Origin: Thermococcus sp.
Lineage (GTDB): Archaea > Methanobacteriota_B > Thermococci > Thermococcales > Thermococcaceae
Assembly: GCF_026988555.1 (NCBI RefSeq)
Contig: NZ_JALSLB010000036.1
Location: 1 to 56,850 of the forward strand
Length of the DNA stretch: 56,850 nucleotides
Direction of reading: 5' to 3'
Notes under the pieces: generated by a model
The model's database searches: none
What the model was told of the DNA's origin: nothing
What the model saw: the letters and a program-made list of their open reading frames with translations, nothing else
Position numbers and translations under genes: made by a program
In this document: piece by piece, positions 8,718 through 16,704 of the stretch
How positions within the stretch are numbered: the stretch's first letter is position 1
Layout: the number at the start of each line of letters is the position of its first letter

Positions 8718-9752
8718 ATGAGAATTCTAATGGTAGGTCATTATCCCCCACACGGCGGGGGAGTCGCAACGCATCTGGACAATCTGGTAAAAGAGCTCCG
8801 TGTGAGGCATGAGGTTCATGTGCTCACCTACGGGCCGGTTAAAGTTCGAAAATGGGAAGAGGGGCTGGTTCATCAGGTGAACGTTCCGCCGGTCTATGGA
8901 CTAAGGGGGACGGTTTTTGCCCTTCTGGGGGCACGGAAGATCTTGGAGCTCGATTCCCTGTATGACTTTGATCTCGTGCACGCTCATTTTGTGGGGACCA
9001 CCAGCTACGCCGCAGCCCTGGCCAAACCCAGAATAAGGAAGCCGCTGGTGATAACCGCCCATGGCAGCGACCTTCAGCACACCGCCACACTGACCCTGGG
9101 CAGGTTTTACGTAGTTAAGAGCCTGAAGGCAGCGGATAGGGTTGTAACGGTGAGTCATGAGCTTGCGAAGATCGCGGCAAGGTTGGGGGTAGGCGGTATC
9201 AGAGTAATCCCCAACGGAATAAAACACATGAAACGGGGAAGGAACCTCAGGAGAAGACGTTACGTAACTTTTATAGGTGCCCTCCGGGAGTATAAATCTC
9301 CTGAAACCTTTATAGAACTTGCCAGGCACTTTCCTGATCGTGGGTTCCTGATCGTGGGTGACGGTCCTCTCAGAAAGAGACTCGAGAAAGCTGCCCCGAA
9401 CAACGTACGCTTCCTTGGGTATCGGGACGATGTGGGGGAGGTGCTCTCTAAGACCCTCCTCCTCGTGCTCCCCTCCAGCAGGGAGGGCTTTGGACTGGTC
9501 GTCCTTGAGGCCAACAGCTTTAATGTGCCTGTGGTCGGACGGGCCGTTGGAGGTGTGCCAGAACTCATCCGGGGCGGAAAGAACGGTTTGCTGTTTCAGA
9601 CGTTTGATGAACTTCTTAATGCGGTCAGTGTCCTCCTGGAACCAAAATCAAATAGAAAGATGGGGAGCATCGGGAAAAACGTCGTGGAAGCATATCGCTG
9701 GGAGAGGGCGGCCTCTGCGATCGAGGGCATTTACCGTGAGCTCGTTGGATAA
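8718..9752 (+). CDS. Glycosyltransferase family 4 (GT-B fold)
   Basis: A 344-residue GT4 retaining glycosyltransferase. The N-terminal Rossmann half starts MRILMVGHYPPHGGG with the acceptor-side glycine loop, followed by HAHFVGTTSYAA and the TAHGSDLQ segment. The C-terminal half carries the donor-binding EGFGLVVLEA motif at 256-265 and GGVPELI, typical of nucleotide-sugar-dependent enzymes. It most likely transfers a sugar onto a lipid, glycan or protein acceptor at the cytosolic face of the membrane. It lies 37 bp after the CWB2-like exported protein, so the two may be cotranscribed and both may concern the envelope. No strong ribosome site is visible (CCGGTCAAA). The acceptor and sugar are unknown. 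Confidence 0.88.
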   Translation: MRILMVGHYPPHGGGVATHLDNLVKELRVRHEVHVLTYGPVKVRKWEEGLVHQVNVPPVYGLRGTVFALLGARKILELDSLYDFDLVHAHFVGTTSYAAALAKPRIRKPLVITAHGSDLQHTATLTLGRFYVVKSLKAADRVVTVSHELAKIAARLGVGGIRVIPNGIKHMKRGRNLRRRRYVTFIGALREYKSPETFIELARHFPDRGFLIVGDGPLRKRLEKAAPNNVRFLGYRDDVGEVLSKTLLLVLPSSREGFGLVVLEANSFNVPVVGRAVGGVPELIRGGKNGLLFQTFDELLNAVSVLLEPKSNRKMGSIGKNVVEAYRWERAASAIEGIYRELVG

Positions 9753-9790
9753 AGTTTTTAACTCCATTTTTTCGGGATGATGCTGGTGAG

Positions 9791-10813
9791 ATGGTGACGG
9801 TTGTAATCAACATGCGAGACGGAATTGACGAGAGGAAGCTTGCCGTGGCCGTCAGGTTCATACTGGATGGCAAACTGGTTGCCTTCCCCACTGAAACCGT
9901 CTACGGCCTTGGGGCAGACGCCCTCAACGAAAAAGCCGTCAGGAGGATCTTTGAGGCCAAGGGAAGGCCCGCAGACAATCCGCTTATAGTCCATATAGCG
10001 CGTTTTGACGACCTTTACCTGCTTGCGAGGGACGTGCCGGGGGAGGCGAAAGTTCTGGCTCGGAAGTTCTGGCCTGGACCGCTTACGCTGGTTCTCCCCC
10101 GCGGAGAGGGTGTTCCCGACGTCACCACCGGGGGCCTGGACACCGTGGCCGTAAGGATGCCCGCTCATCCAATTGCACTTGCCCTGATACGGGAAAGCAC
10201 ACCGGTGGCAGCTCCATCTGCGAACATAAGCGGAAAGCCCAGTCCGACCCTAGCGGAGCACGTGGTTGACGACTTCTACGGCAGGATAGAGTGCATAATA
10301 GATGCAGGGGAAACACGCATAGGGGTCGAATCAACGGTGCTCGATCTGAGCTCAGAAAAACCCACCCTGCTCCGTCCTGGGGGTCTGCCCCTGGAAGAGA
10401 TAGAGGGGGTAATCGGTGAGGTTCGGATACACCCGGCGGTCAGGGGAGAGCTGGTGGAGGTTGCTAGGGCCCCGGGTATGAAGTACAGGCACTACTCCCC
10501 AAACGCGCAGGTGATTCTGGTCGAGGGGCCCAGGGATAGGGTCAGGGATAGGGTAACTATGCTGGTGGAGGAGTACCGTTCGAGGGGCCTTAGGGTGGGT
10601 GTTATGGCCACCAGGGAGTACGATGCCGACGAGTTTGTGCACCTTGGAAGCACCGATGTGGAGGTTGCTAGGAACGTGTTCAGAGCACTCAGGGAGCTGG
10701 ACAAACGGGATGTTGACATCATAATTGCCGAGGGTGTGGATGAAAAGGGCCTGGGCTTTGCGGTCATGAACCGACTTAGAAAAGCAGCTGGGTACAGGAT
10801 AGTGTGGGCATAG
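9791..10813 (+). CDS. sua5: L-threonylcarbamoyladenylate synthase (Sua5)
   Basis: A 340-residue enzyme that condenses threonine, bicarbonate and ATP to threonylcarbamoyl-AMP, the first step of t6A37 tRNA modification. The YrdC domain covers about residues 10-210, with FPTETVYGLGADA, the KGRPADNPL motif at 57-65, APSANISGKPSPT and GVESTVLDL. A linker containing the KYRHYSPNAQV motif then leads to the C-terminal Sua5 domain, so this is the long two-domain form. The ATG at 9791 directly abuts GGTGAG. GTG at 9794, one codon later, has slightly better spacing and is an alternative. The gene is 38 bp downstream of the glycosyltransferase. Confidence 0.95.
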   Translation: MVTVVINMRDGIDERKLAVAVRFILDGKLVAFPTETVYGLGADALNEKAVRRIFEAKGRPADNPLIVHIARFDDLYLLARDVPGEAKVLARKFWPGPLTLVLPRGEGVPDVTTGGLDTVAVRMPAHPIALALIRESTPVAAPSANISGKPSPTLAEHVVDDFYGRIECIIDAGETRIGVESTVLDLSSEKPTLLRPGGLPLEEIEGVIGEVRIHPAVRGELVEVARAPGMKYRHYSPNAQVILVEGPRDRVRDRVTMLVEEYRSRGLRVGVMATREYDADEFVHLGSTDVEVARNVFRALRELDKRDVDIIIAEGVDEKGLGFAVMNRLRKAAGYRIVWA

Positions 10814-10846
10814 ACAAGACTTAAATAATGGGGATTCAAAGATAAT

Positions 10847-10860
10847 GTGATTTCAATCAC
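10847..10860. promoter_or_regulatory. 14-bp inverted repeat at predicted transcription start
   Basis: GTGATT-TC-AATCAC is a perfect inverted repeat that lies 20-35 bp downstream of a TATA-like ACTTAAATA (10820-10828). It therefore overlaps the predicted transcription start of the helical-repeat gene that follows. It could be a repressor site or a short 5' hairpin. No regulator is known. Confidence 0.4.
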
Positions 10861-10865
10861 ACGGG

Positions 10866-12056
10866 GTGGGGAATTTGGAGGAGGATATCGGACTTGGATC
10901 TCCTGAGGACATGGAACATCTGGCATTCAAAAGGTTCAGCGAGGGTGAAATAAAAGATGGCCTTAAACTGCTTCTCAGAGCGGCGAAAGGATACGAGAGC
11001 GAGGGAATGAAAGAGGACGCCGCCAGGCTGTACAAGTACCTTGGACTGCTCCTTGTGAAGAAAATAGGATCCGTTGAAAAGGCCCGCCCCTCTCTCCTTA
11101 AAAGCGCGTATCTCTACTTGGATATGATAGACTCCGAACTGGCCAAGCCAGAGGTTGACATTGATCTCCTGGATGAGTACTGCACGAACGTTCTTGAAAT
11201 ATTCCTAGCCCTTAAAGACGAAAGGAACTTGATTAAATACGTGGAAGAGTTCACCACGATATATGAAGACCTGGCCGAGGCATACAAGGACAACGCCGAC
11301 GTGTCCATGGCCGCCAAAGCTTATGAAATCGCCTACATATACTACAGGATGATAGGCAACGAGGAAGGATATAAGCGGATCTCCGAGACGATGATAACCC
11401 TCTATGGTCAACTTGCCGAGGAACGGCTTGAGAGGGGTGATGTTGAAAAGGCCGCCGATGCGTTTTACCGCCTCGCCGCATTCATCCACGCCATCTTTGG
11501 ATACGACATCCATTTCATCGAGATGATGGATACTGCGGCGAAGAACTACGAAAAAGCTGGAAAACTGGCCTACTCCTCCGGAGACCTTCCAAAGACCACT
11601 ACCCTCCTTGTCAAGGCCCAGTACGCTTACCTTCTGGCGAGAAACACCAGTAGGGCTAAGCTCATTGGAATCAACACTGTGAAGATGCTGAACCAGCTCG
11701 TGAAGAGCTATCGTTCGACTGGGAATGAAGAAAGCGCTTCTAAAAAGCTGGTTGAATTAGCTGAGGCCCTTATAGGCGTGGGGAAATTGGAGGAAGGATT
11801 TCAGGCGTACAAAAGGGCCCTGGAAATGCTTACGGGCCTTGAACCCAAGACGAGGGTGCGGCTTGCCGTACTCAAGAAGTTCGCCTCGGAACGGGGTGAC
11901 GGTGAGGTCTTGGAGAAGATCGAACTTGTTGAGTACTACCTCTCCCGTGGAAAGCAGTCCCGTGCCCTGGACATAGCCGAAAAGGCCCTTATAGTAATCC
12001 CCGATGTCGAAAGAATCATGGAGCTGCTCCACAGGGCCGAGGGCATCTACGAGTAA
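10866..12056 (+). CDS. TPR-like helical repeat protein
   Basis: A 396-residue soluble, almost entirely alpha-helical protein built of tetratricopeptide-like helix pairs. Examples are DGLKLLLRAAKGYESEGMKE, MAAKAYEIAYIYYRMIGNEE, EKAADAFYRLAAFIHAIFGY and EEGFQAYKRALEMLTGLEP, each with the spacing of small and aromatic residues seen in TPR motifs. Such proteins act as adaptors, and no catalytic motif is present. The frame opens with GTG at 10866. A TTG three codons later (10875) has the better-placed GGGGTGGGG ribosome site and may be the true start. There is its own promoter (ACTTAAATA near 10820) and an inverted repeat at the predicted transcription start. The partner is unknown. Confidence 0.75.
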   Translation: MGNLEEDIGLGSPEDMEHLAFKRFSEGEIKDGLKLLLRAAKGYESEGMKEDAARLYKYLGLLLVKKIGSVEKARPSLLKSAYLYLDMIDSELAKPEVDIDLLDEYCTNVLEIFLALKDERNLIKYVEEFTTIYEDLAEAYKDNADVSMAAKAYEIAYIYYRMIGNEEGYKRISETMITLYGQLAEERLERGDVEKAADAFYRLAAFIHAIFGYDIHFIEMMDTAAKNYEKAGKLAYSSGDLPKTTTLLVKAQYAYLLARNTSRAKLIGINTVKMLNQLVKSYRSTGNEESASKKLVELAEALIGVGKLEEGFQAYKRALEMLTGLEPKTRVRLAVLKKFASERGDGEVLEKIELVEYYLSRGKQSRALDIAEKALIVIPDVERIMELLHRAEGIYE

Positions 12057-12109
12057 ACCGGCTGGTGCCTATGTTGGCATCGGTAAAAGGGAAATGTTCG
12101 GGGGTCTGG

Positions 12110-12535
12110 TCACGACTGGCTCTTGACCTCGACCCTTGGAATCGGGACATGATATGGGAGACGCATCTCCTTGGCCATGATCATGAGCAGAGGTGAGACT
12201 TCCTTGGTGATGAAGTTGACTATCTCGGCGAACGTCAGTGACTCCATCTTCTTTTCATCTTCCCAGAGGTTCAGTATCTCGTCTATCTTGTACTTTTGAG
12301 GTGGCACGTAGAGGATAACTCCCTCTATGGCTCCGGCCGCTATCCTGGGATTGTACTCTATCTCGTACCTGAACAGAACCTCAATACCGTTCATCTTTCC
12401 CGTGGGGGTGCGTATCTCGCCGAGTCTCATCTCGGTGACCCTGGGAGAGAGTCTGACTTCAACCTGTCCCGAAACGGTGCCCACGCCCTCTTTTCCCATC
12501 TCGATCTTCGTTATGTTGAATCCAAGTACCGGCAT
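12110..12535 (-). CDS. Conserved hypothetical protein, possible SecB-like fold
   Basis: A 141-residue soluble protein I do not recognise with certainty. It has long beta-rich segments (GFNITKIEMGKEG, SGQVEVRLSPRVTEMRLGEI, GIEVLFRYEIEYNPRIAAGAIEGVILYVPP), then a helix-rich part (EILNLWEDEKKMESLTFAEIVNFI), and ends LPYHVPIPRVEVK. That order and the proline-rich end resemble SecB-like or SecB-related chaperone folds, but this is only a shape comparison. The longer reading starts at 12550. The ATG at 12535 has GGTGGTGA seven bases before it and is preferred. It is divergent from the nucleotidyltransferase and convergent with the helical-repeat gene. Confidence 0.6.
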   Translation of the reverse strand: MPVLGFNITKIEMGKEGVGTVSGQVEVRLSPRVTEMRLGEIRTPTGKMNGIEVLFRYEIEYNPRIAAGAIEGVILYVPPQKYKIDEILNLWEDEKKMESLTFAEIVNFITKEVSPLLMIMAKEMRLPYHVPIPRVEVKSQS

Positions 12536-12617
12536 TTTTTTCACCACCATGAACTTGGTAGCTCCATATAAAACGCTATCGGTAGAGATTTAAAAGTTTA
12601 GGTAGGAGTATGAGCCG

Positions 12618-13322
12618 ATGCCAAGGGAGAAGGTCGTTAGGATATGGGATGAGAGGGGGGTCATCTATTCCCCGAAGCGATGGAGGTACCTTCGGGAGAA
12701 GAGGAAGAAGGCACTCCAGATAATGAGGAAACTGGCCGTTTTTGACCCCCTGTTGTACGGCAGCGTCGCGCGGGGCGACGTGAGGAGGGACAGCGACATA
12801 GACATCTTCATACCTATCAGGGCGCCGGGCTATCTTATTGAGTTGGCTCTGGAAGGCCTCGTCAGGAGAAGGAAGATAGTTATGGCGACGCCCTGGCACC
12901 TCATCAAGGGAGTAATCGAGATAGACGAGGAAACGACCGTGACGTTTCCATTAATAGAGCCGACCGACAGGGAGCTCGACTTCTACCGCTGGGGTGGAGC
13001 GATAGACCTGTGGGGGGTCAAAACCAAGGAGCGCGCTCCCGGCGTTAATAAAAAGCTCATCCTCATAATCCCAACGGAGAGGGGCCACATCGAGAGGGAA
13101 GTCGTCGGGCGGGAAAGCGAGGTGGCGAGAGTTTTAGGAGTGAGCACAGACATCGTTACCGAGCGTGTCCATGTTCTCACGAGGAGGGACGCCATCGGAA
13201 GGACCGGCATCTACATCAACGAGGAAGTGCCGGACTGGATGAGCTTTGAGGAGGCTCTGAAGCTCATAGCCGACCGCGACCCAGACGTGAGGAGGAAGGT
13301 AAGGGAGCGCGGTGGAATATGA
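12618..13322 (+). CDS. Nucleotidyltransferase (Pol beta-like), archaeal
   Basis: A 234-residue protein with the minimal nucleotidyltransferase core YGSVARGDVRRDSDIDIFI (about residues 50-68), including the GS motif and the DxD metal-binding pair. It is longer than stand-alone MNT antitoxins and lacks an adjacent HEPN partner. The C-terminal 100 residues contain a helix-turn-helix-like stretch (ESEVARVLGVSTDIVTERVHVLTRR), suggesting nucleic-acid binding. It probably transfers a nucleotide to an RNA or protein. The target is unknown. It is predicted cytosolic, starts 83 bp from the divergent hypothetical gene, and is convergent with serS. Confidence 0.75.
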   Translation: MPREKVVRIWDERGVIYSPKRWRYLREKRKKALQIMRKLAVFDPLLYGSVARGDVRRDSDIDIFIPIRAPGYLIELALEGLVRRRKIVMATPWHLIKGVIEIDEETTVTFPLIEPTDRELDFYRWGGAIDLWGVKTKERAPGVNKKLILIIPTERGHIEREVVGRESEVARVLGVSTDIVTERVHVLTRRDAIGRTGIYINEEVPDWMSFEEALKLIADRDPDVRRKVRERGGI

Positions 13323-13343
13323 GAGAACAGGGAAAGAGGGTGT

Positions 13344-14711
13344 TCAATTCTCACAGCACCTCTCCTTCATGTAAGCCGGCAGAATCTCCTTGAAGCCCGT
13401 GTACTTCCAGATGGCCTTTGGGAGCTTTACGACGCCCTCTGCTGTCTGGTGATTCTCGAGGATGGCAACGATTGCCCTCGACGTTGCTATTGCCGTCGAG
13501 TTGAGAGTGTGGACGAACTTGGGCTTCTCGTGGGTCTTGTCGCGGTAGCGGATGTTCAGTCTTCTGGCCTGCCAGCCGGTGCAGTTGCTTGCGCTGACGA
13601 CCTCCCTGAACTTGCCCTGACCCGCCATCCATGCCTCGATGTCGTACTTCTTTGCCGCAACGTAGCCGAGATCGCCGGTGCAGATGTTCACGATGCGGTA
13701 GGGTATCTCCAGAGCCTGGAATATCTCTTCAGCGTTGGCTATGAGCTTCTCGTGCCATTCCCAGCTCTCCTCCGGGCGAGAATAGACGAATTGCTCGACC
13801 TTGTGGAACTGGTGAACGCGGAAGATTCCCTTTGTGTCCTTTCCTGCTGTTCCGGCCTCCTTCCTGAAGCACGGGGAGAAACCAACGTACAACAACGGAA
13901 GGTCCTTTCCCTCGATTATCTCGTTGGCGTGAAGGCCGGCGAGGGGATGCTCGGCGGTTGGTATGAGATAGAGGTCCTCTCCTTCAACTTTGTATATGAC
14001 GTCTGCGAAGTCGTCGAAGCTCGTGACACCCTCCTCAACGAAGCGGTGAACCATATATGGGGGTACGACAGGTGTAAAGCCCTTCTCGATGAGTCTGTCG
14101 AGTGCGAACCTAACAAGGGCCAGATCCAGTATGACGAGCTCGTTCATGAGGTAATAAAAGCGCGCACCACTGACCTTTGCAGCACGCTCAAGATCGGCAC
14201 CTTTCAAAAGTTCAAGCAGGTCAACGTGAAGCTTCGGCCTCCATTCCAAGGTCTCGTACTCCATCTTCCCAAGGCTTTCCTCAAGGAACGTGTCCATGAA
14301 TCCTTTCCACACCTTGGCCTTACCCCAGAACCTTATCGGGACGTTCTCGGTATCGTCCTTTCCAACCGGAACACTCTCGTGGGTGATGTTCGGCAGACGC
14401 CAGAGGTAGTAGTCGATCCTCTTCTTGAGCTCCTCGACTTCCTTTTCAAGCTCCTCTATCCCCCTCACTATCTCAGTGCTCTTTGCGAGGAGGTCATCTA
14501 TGGTTTCACCTGCCTTCTTGCGTTTGCCTATTTCAATCGCCAGCCGGTTGCGCTCTTTTCTCAGCTGATTGATCTTTCTGAGGTCCTCACGCCACCTCGC
14601 ATCAAGTTCCAGGATCTCGTCAACCCATTTGAGCTTCTCCATCTCCCCACGCTTCAGGAGGTCGTTCTTCACTACCTCGGGATTTTCGCGGATGAGCTTT
14701 ATGTCCAGCAT
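13344..14711 (-). CDS. serS: Seryl-tRNA synthetase
   Basis: A 455-residue class II aminoacyl-tRNA synthetase of the common (bacterial-like) SerRS type, not the rare methanogen form. Residues 1-110 form the antiparallel coiled-coil arm that binds the tRNA extra arm (LRKINQLRKERNRLAIEIGKR ... IEELEKEVEELKKR). The catalytic core follows with TAEHPLAG, motif 2 (FSPCFRKEAGTAGKDTKG ... FRVHQFHKVEQF) and motif 3 (NSTAIATSRAIVAILENHQ). It charges tRNA-Ser (and tRNA-Sec where present). The frame could open three codons earlier at GTG, but the ATG at 14711 has GAGGTGA five bases upstream. It is divergent from padR. Confidence 0.97.
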   Translation of the reverse strand: MLDIKLIRENPEVVKNDLLKRGEMEKLKWVDEILELDARWREDLRKINQLRKERNRLAIEIGKRKKAGETIDDLLAKSTEIVRGIEELEKEVEELKKRIDYYLWRLPNITHESVPVGKDDTENVPIRFWGKAKVWKGFMDTFLEESLGKMEYETLEWRPKLHVDLLELLKGADLERAAKVSGARFYYLMNELVILDLALVRFALDRLIEKGFTPVVPPYMVHRFVEEGVTSFDDFADVIYKVEGEDLYLIPTAEHPLAGLHANEIIEGKDLPLLYVGFSPCFRKEAGTAGKDTKGIFRVHQFHKVEQFVYSRPEESWEWHEKLIANAEEIFQALEIPYRIVNICTGDLGYVAAKKYDIEAWMAGQGKFREVVSASNCTGWQARRLNIRYRDKTHEKPKFVHTLNSTAIATSRAIVAILENHQTAEGVVKLPKAIWKYTGFKEILPAYMKERCCEN

Positions 14712-14790
14712 GAGCATCACCTCTAGATAAGAACGTGGGGAGGTTTAAAAATAATTTGATGGAACCGCAAGGTTTTTAAGTTATCTATCG

Positions 14791-14804
14791 ACCGATACAT
14801 CGGT
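14791..14804. promoter_or_regulatory. Perfect palindromic operator for PadR-type regulator
   Basis: ACCGAT-AC-ATCGGT is a perfect inverted repeat that overlaps the predicted transcription start and the ribosome site of padR. The TATA-like GTTTTTAAG lies at 14772-14780, about 20 bp upstream. A dimeric winged-helix repressor bound here would block initiation, which fits autoregulation by the PadR protein encoded just downstream. The binding protein is inferred from position only. Confidence 0.65.
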
Positions 14805-14811
14805 GATCATC

Positions 14812-15288
14812 ATGGAGAGACCCAAATACAAAGGACATCTAAAGCTGCTCATACTCAAGATGCTCTCTGAGAAGCCCATGCATGGCTACGGGATAATGGC
14901 GGAACTTGAAAAAACATACGGAATTCCACACCCTAGTCCAGGGACCGTTTACCCCATACTCGCTTCTCTGAGGCGTTCCGGTCTCATTGAGATAACGGGG
15001 GGAGGGAAGAGGGAAAAGCGTCTCTACATGGCGACGGAGAAGGGGAACGAATACCTGAGGGAACATGGGGAAGAGCTCAGGGAGGTTATGGAGCTGCTCA
15101 ACCGCTTCAGGGAGTTTTCGCGGCTCGGTGGGAGGGATCTGGGGGAGGCGCTTAAGGAAGTGTTCAACTCCGTCGAGCGGCTCACGGACGAACAGAGACG
15201 GGCACTCATAAAGGAATTTGCTGAGTTCACGAAGAGGGTAAGGCTCATCCTCCTCGGCGAGATCCCGGAAGGTGAGGGAGATGAATGA
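14812..15288 (+). CDS. PadR-family transcriptional regulator
   Basis: A 158-residue PadR-type winged-helix regulator. Residues 5-85 hold the DNA-binding domain (HLKLLILKMLSEKPMHGYGI, then PSPGTVYPILASLRRSGLIE and the wing GGGKREKRLYMATEKG). The C-terminal part is a long helical dimerisation region. ATG 14812 follows GGTGA with five bases between, and an upstream in-frame GTG is disfavoured. The palindrome at 14791-14804 overlaps its start region. The gene heads a probable operon with a ferredoxin-like gene (8-bp overlap) and a DrrAB-type ABC exporter, an arrangement usual for drug-responsive PadR or MarR control. Both exporter genes are damaged here while this one is intact. Confidence 0.9.
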   Translation: MERPKYKGHLKLLILKMLSEKPMHGYGIMAELEKTYGIPHPSPGTVYPILASLRRSGLIEITGGGKREKRLYMATEKGNEYLREHGEELREVMELLNRFREFSRLGGRDLGEALKEVFNSVERLTDEQRRALIKEFAEFTKRVRLILLGEIPEGEGDE

Positions 15289-15703
15289 TGCACCCGACTG
15301 GAGGGGGTACTATAAGGAGATGAAGGATACAGCTCCACTGGTTATACACTACCCTCTCTGCGGAGGCGGGGAAGAGTGCATCTTCGTCTGTCCTTTCAGC
15401 GATAAGATCTGGGAAGTCGTGCCAATGAAGGTGAGCCTCTTCGGGGTCAAATACAAAGTCCGTCTCAGGCCCTTCATGGTAAACCCCGAGAACTGCAGAA
15501 AGTGCTACATCTGCGTCCAGGCGTGTCCAACCGGCGCGTTGAGGCCCGTTGAAAGGCCTGTAAAGCACCCGGCGCTCGTTTTCCTCTACAATTCTCTAAA
15601 ACTGCCTTTCAAAAAGAAATACGGTCTTAAGTTTGTCTTCCGCGAGGAGCACGGCGAGAGGTTCAGGCGCAACAACTGGCCGGAGAAGTATGAGGTGGTC
15701 TGA
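15281..15703 (+). CDS. Ferredoxin-like 4Fe-4S protein
   Basis: A 140-residue protein with one complete iron-sulfur motif, CRKCYICVQACP (CxxCxxCxxxCP, about residues 70-80), and a partial earlier cysteine group (CGGGEECIFVCPF, about residues 28-40) that supplies three further cysteines. It may therefore bind one or two [4Fe-4S] clusters, like dicluster ferredoxins. The C-terminal 50 residues are basic and aromatic. There is no signal peptide. The start overlaps the padR stop, and its own stop shares one base with the start of the ABC ATPase. This implies translational coupling. Why a redox protein would accompany an exporter is not clear. Confidence 0.8.
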   Translation: MNDAPDWRGYYKEMKDTAPLVIHYPLCGGGEECIFVCPFSDKIWEVVPMKVSLFGVKYKVRLRPFMVNPENCRKCYICVQACPTGALRPVERPVKHPALVFLYNSLKLPFKKKYGLKFVFREEHGERFRRNNWPEKYEVV

Positions 15704-16700
15704 TGAACGCGATTGAAGTTGAGAACCTCGTTAAGAGATACGGTGACTTTGAGGCCGTCAGAGGAATCTCGTTCGGGGTTAAACGGGGCGAGATCTTCGC
15801 TTTCTGGGGCCGAACGGGGCTGGGAAGACGACCACCGTTCACGTTCTAACGACTCTCTTGAAACCCACTTCTGGTGGAGCGACCGTTGCTGGCCATGACG
15901 TCGTGGAGGAGCCTGACGCGGTGGGAAGAAAAATCGGTATCGTCTTTCAAGACATGAGTCTGGACAGCGAGCTCACCGCCTATGAGAACATGTTTATCCA
16001 CGGCAGGATATACGGTCTGGGCGGAAACGAACTCAAAGACAAGATAGAGAGGCTCCTGAAGTTCGTTGAGCTGTGGGGCTTCAGGGACAGACAGGTCAAG
16101 ACCTTCAGCGGCGGTATGCAGAGGCGGCTTGAGATAGCGCGCTCGCTCCTTCATGAACCAGAGGTGCTCTTCCTTGACGAGCCCACAATCGGCCTAGATC
16201 CACAGACGAGGGCCCACATATGGGACTACATCCGGGCCATGAAGGAGGAGCATGACATGACGGTCTTCCTCACCACCCATTACATGGACGAGGCCGAGAT
16301 GCTCGCCGACAGGATAGCCATAATGGATCACGGGAAGATAATAGCTGAGGGAACGGCGGATGAACTGAAGGGGCTGATCGACAACGACGTGATATACCTC
16401 AGAATCAAAGCTCCTGAGGAGCTCAGGTGCCTCAAGGCGAACTTCATCAGGGGGTGCAAACTACTGCCGGATGGCAGGGTGAGGCTCGACGTTGAGAACG
16501 CCGCTGGGGCACTGCCAAGGCTCTTTGAGCTCGCATCCCGCGGTGGAATCAAAATCCTTGAGGTGACGTATCACAGACCGACTCTCAACGACGTCTTCTT
16601 GCACCTGACCGGTAGGGAGATACGCGAGGATGTCGATGAGAGGGAGGCCATGAGGGTCAAGATGAGGACAAGGATGCGCATGTGGGGACGGCGGAGGTGA
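15703..16700 (+). pseudogene. DrrA-type ABC exporter ATPase, frameshifted
   Basis: The first 34 codons (15703-15804) read MNAIEVENLVKRYGDFEAVR and continue to EIFAF, then run into WGRTGLGRR and a stop. One base back, in the minus-one frame from 15804, the sequence reads LGPNGAGKTTT, a perfect Walker A motif, and continues without a stop to 16700. It includes the FSGGMQRRLEIARSL signature, the LFLDEPTIGLDP Walker B and the TTHYMDEAE switch. One C is missing in GCTTTC(C)TGGGG. The repaired product would be about 332 residues, a DrrA/CcmA-type ATPase of a multidrug or polyketide exporter. There is no slippery heptamer that would suggest programmed frameshifting. It could be a genuine mutation or a sequencing error. 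Confidence 0.85.
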
Positions 16701-16704
16701 GAGG

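Noticed and set aside
13449-14726. A 425-codon open frame opposite serS
   Set aside because: It is the shadow of serS on the other strand, a common effect in GC-rich Thermococcus genes; SerRS motifs are complete on the minus strand.
15795-15812. Programmed ribosomal frameshift in the ABC ATPase
   Set aside because: No slippery heptamer or downstream stem is visible at GCTTTCTGGGG, and the zero-frame product would be a useless 50-residue peptide.
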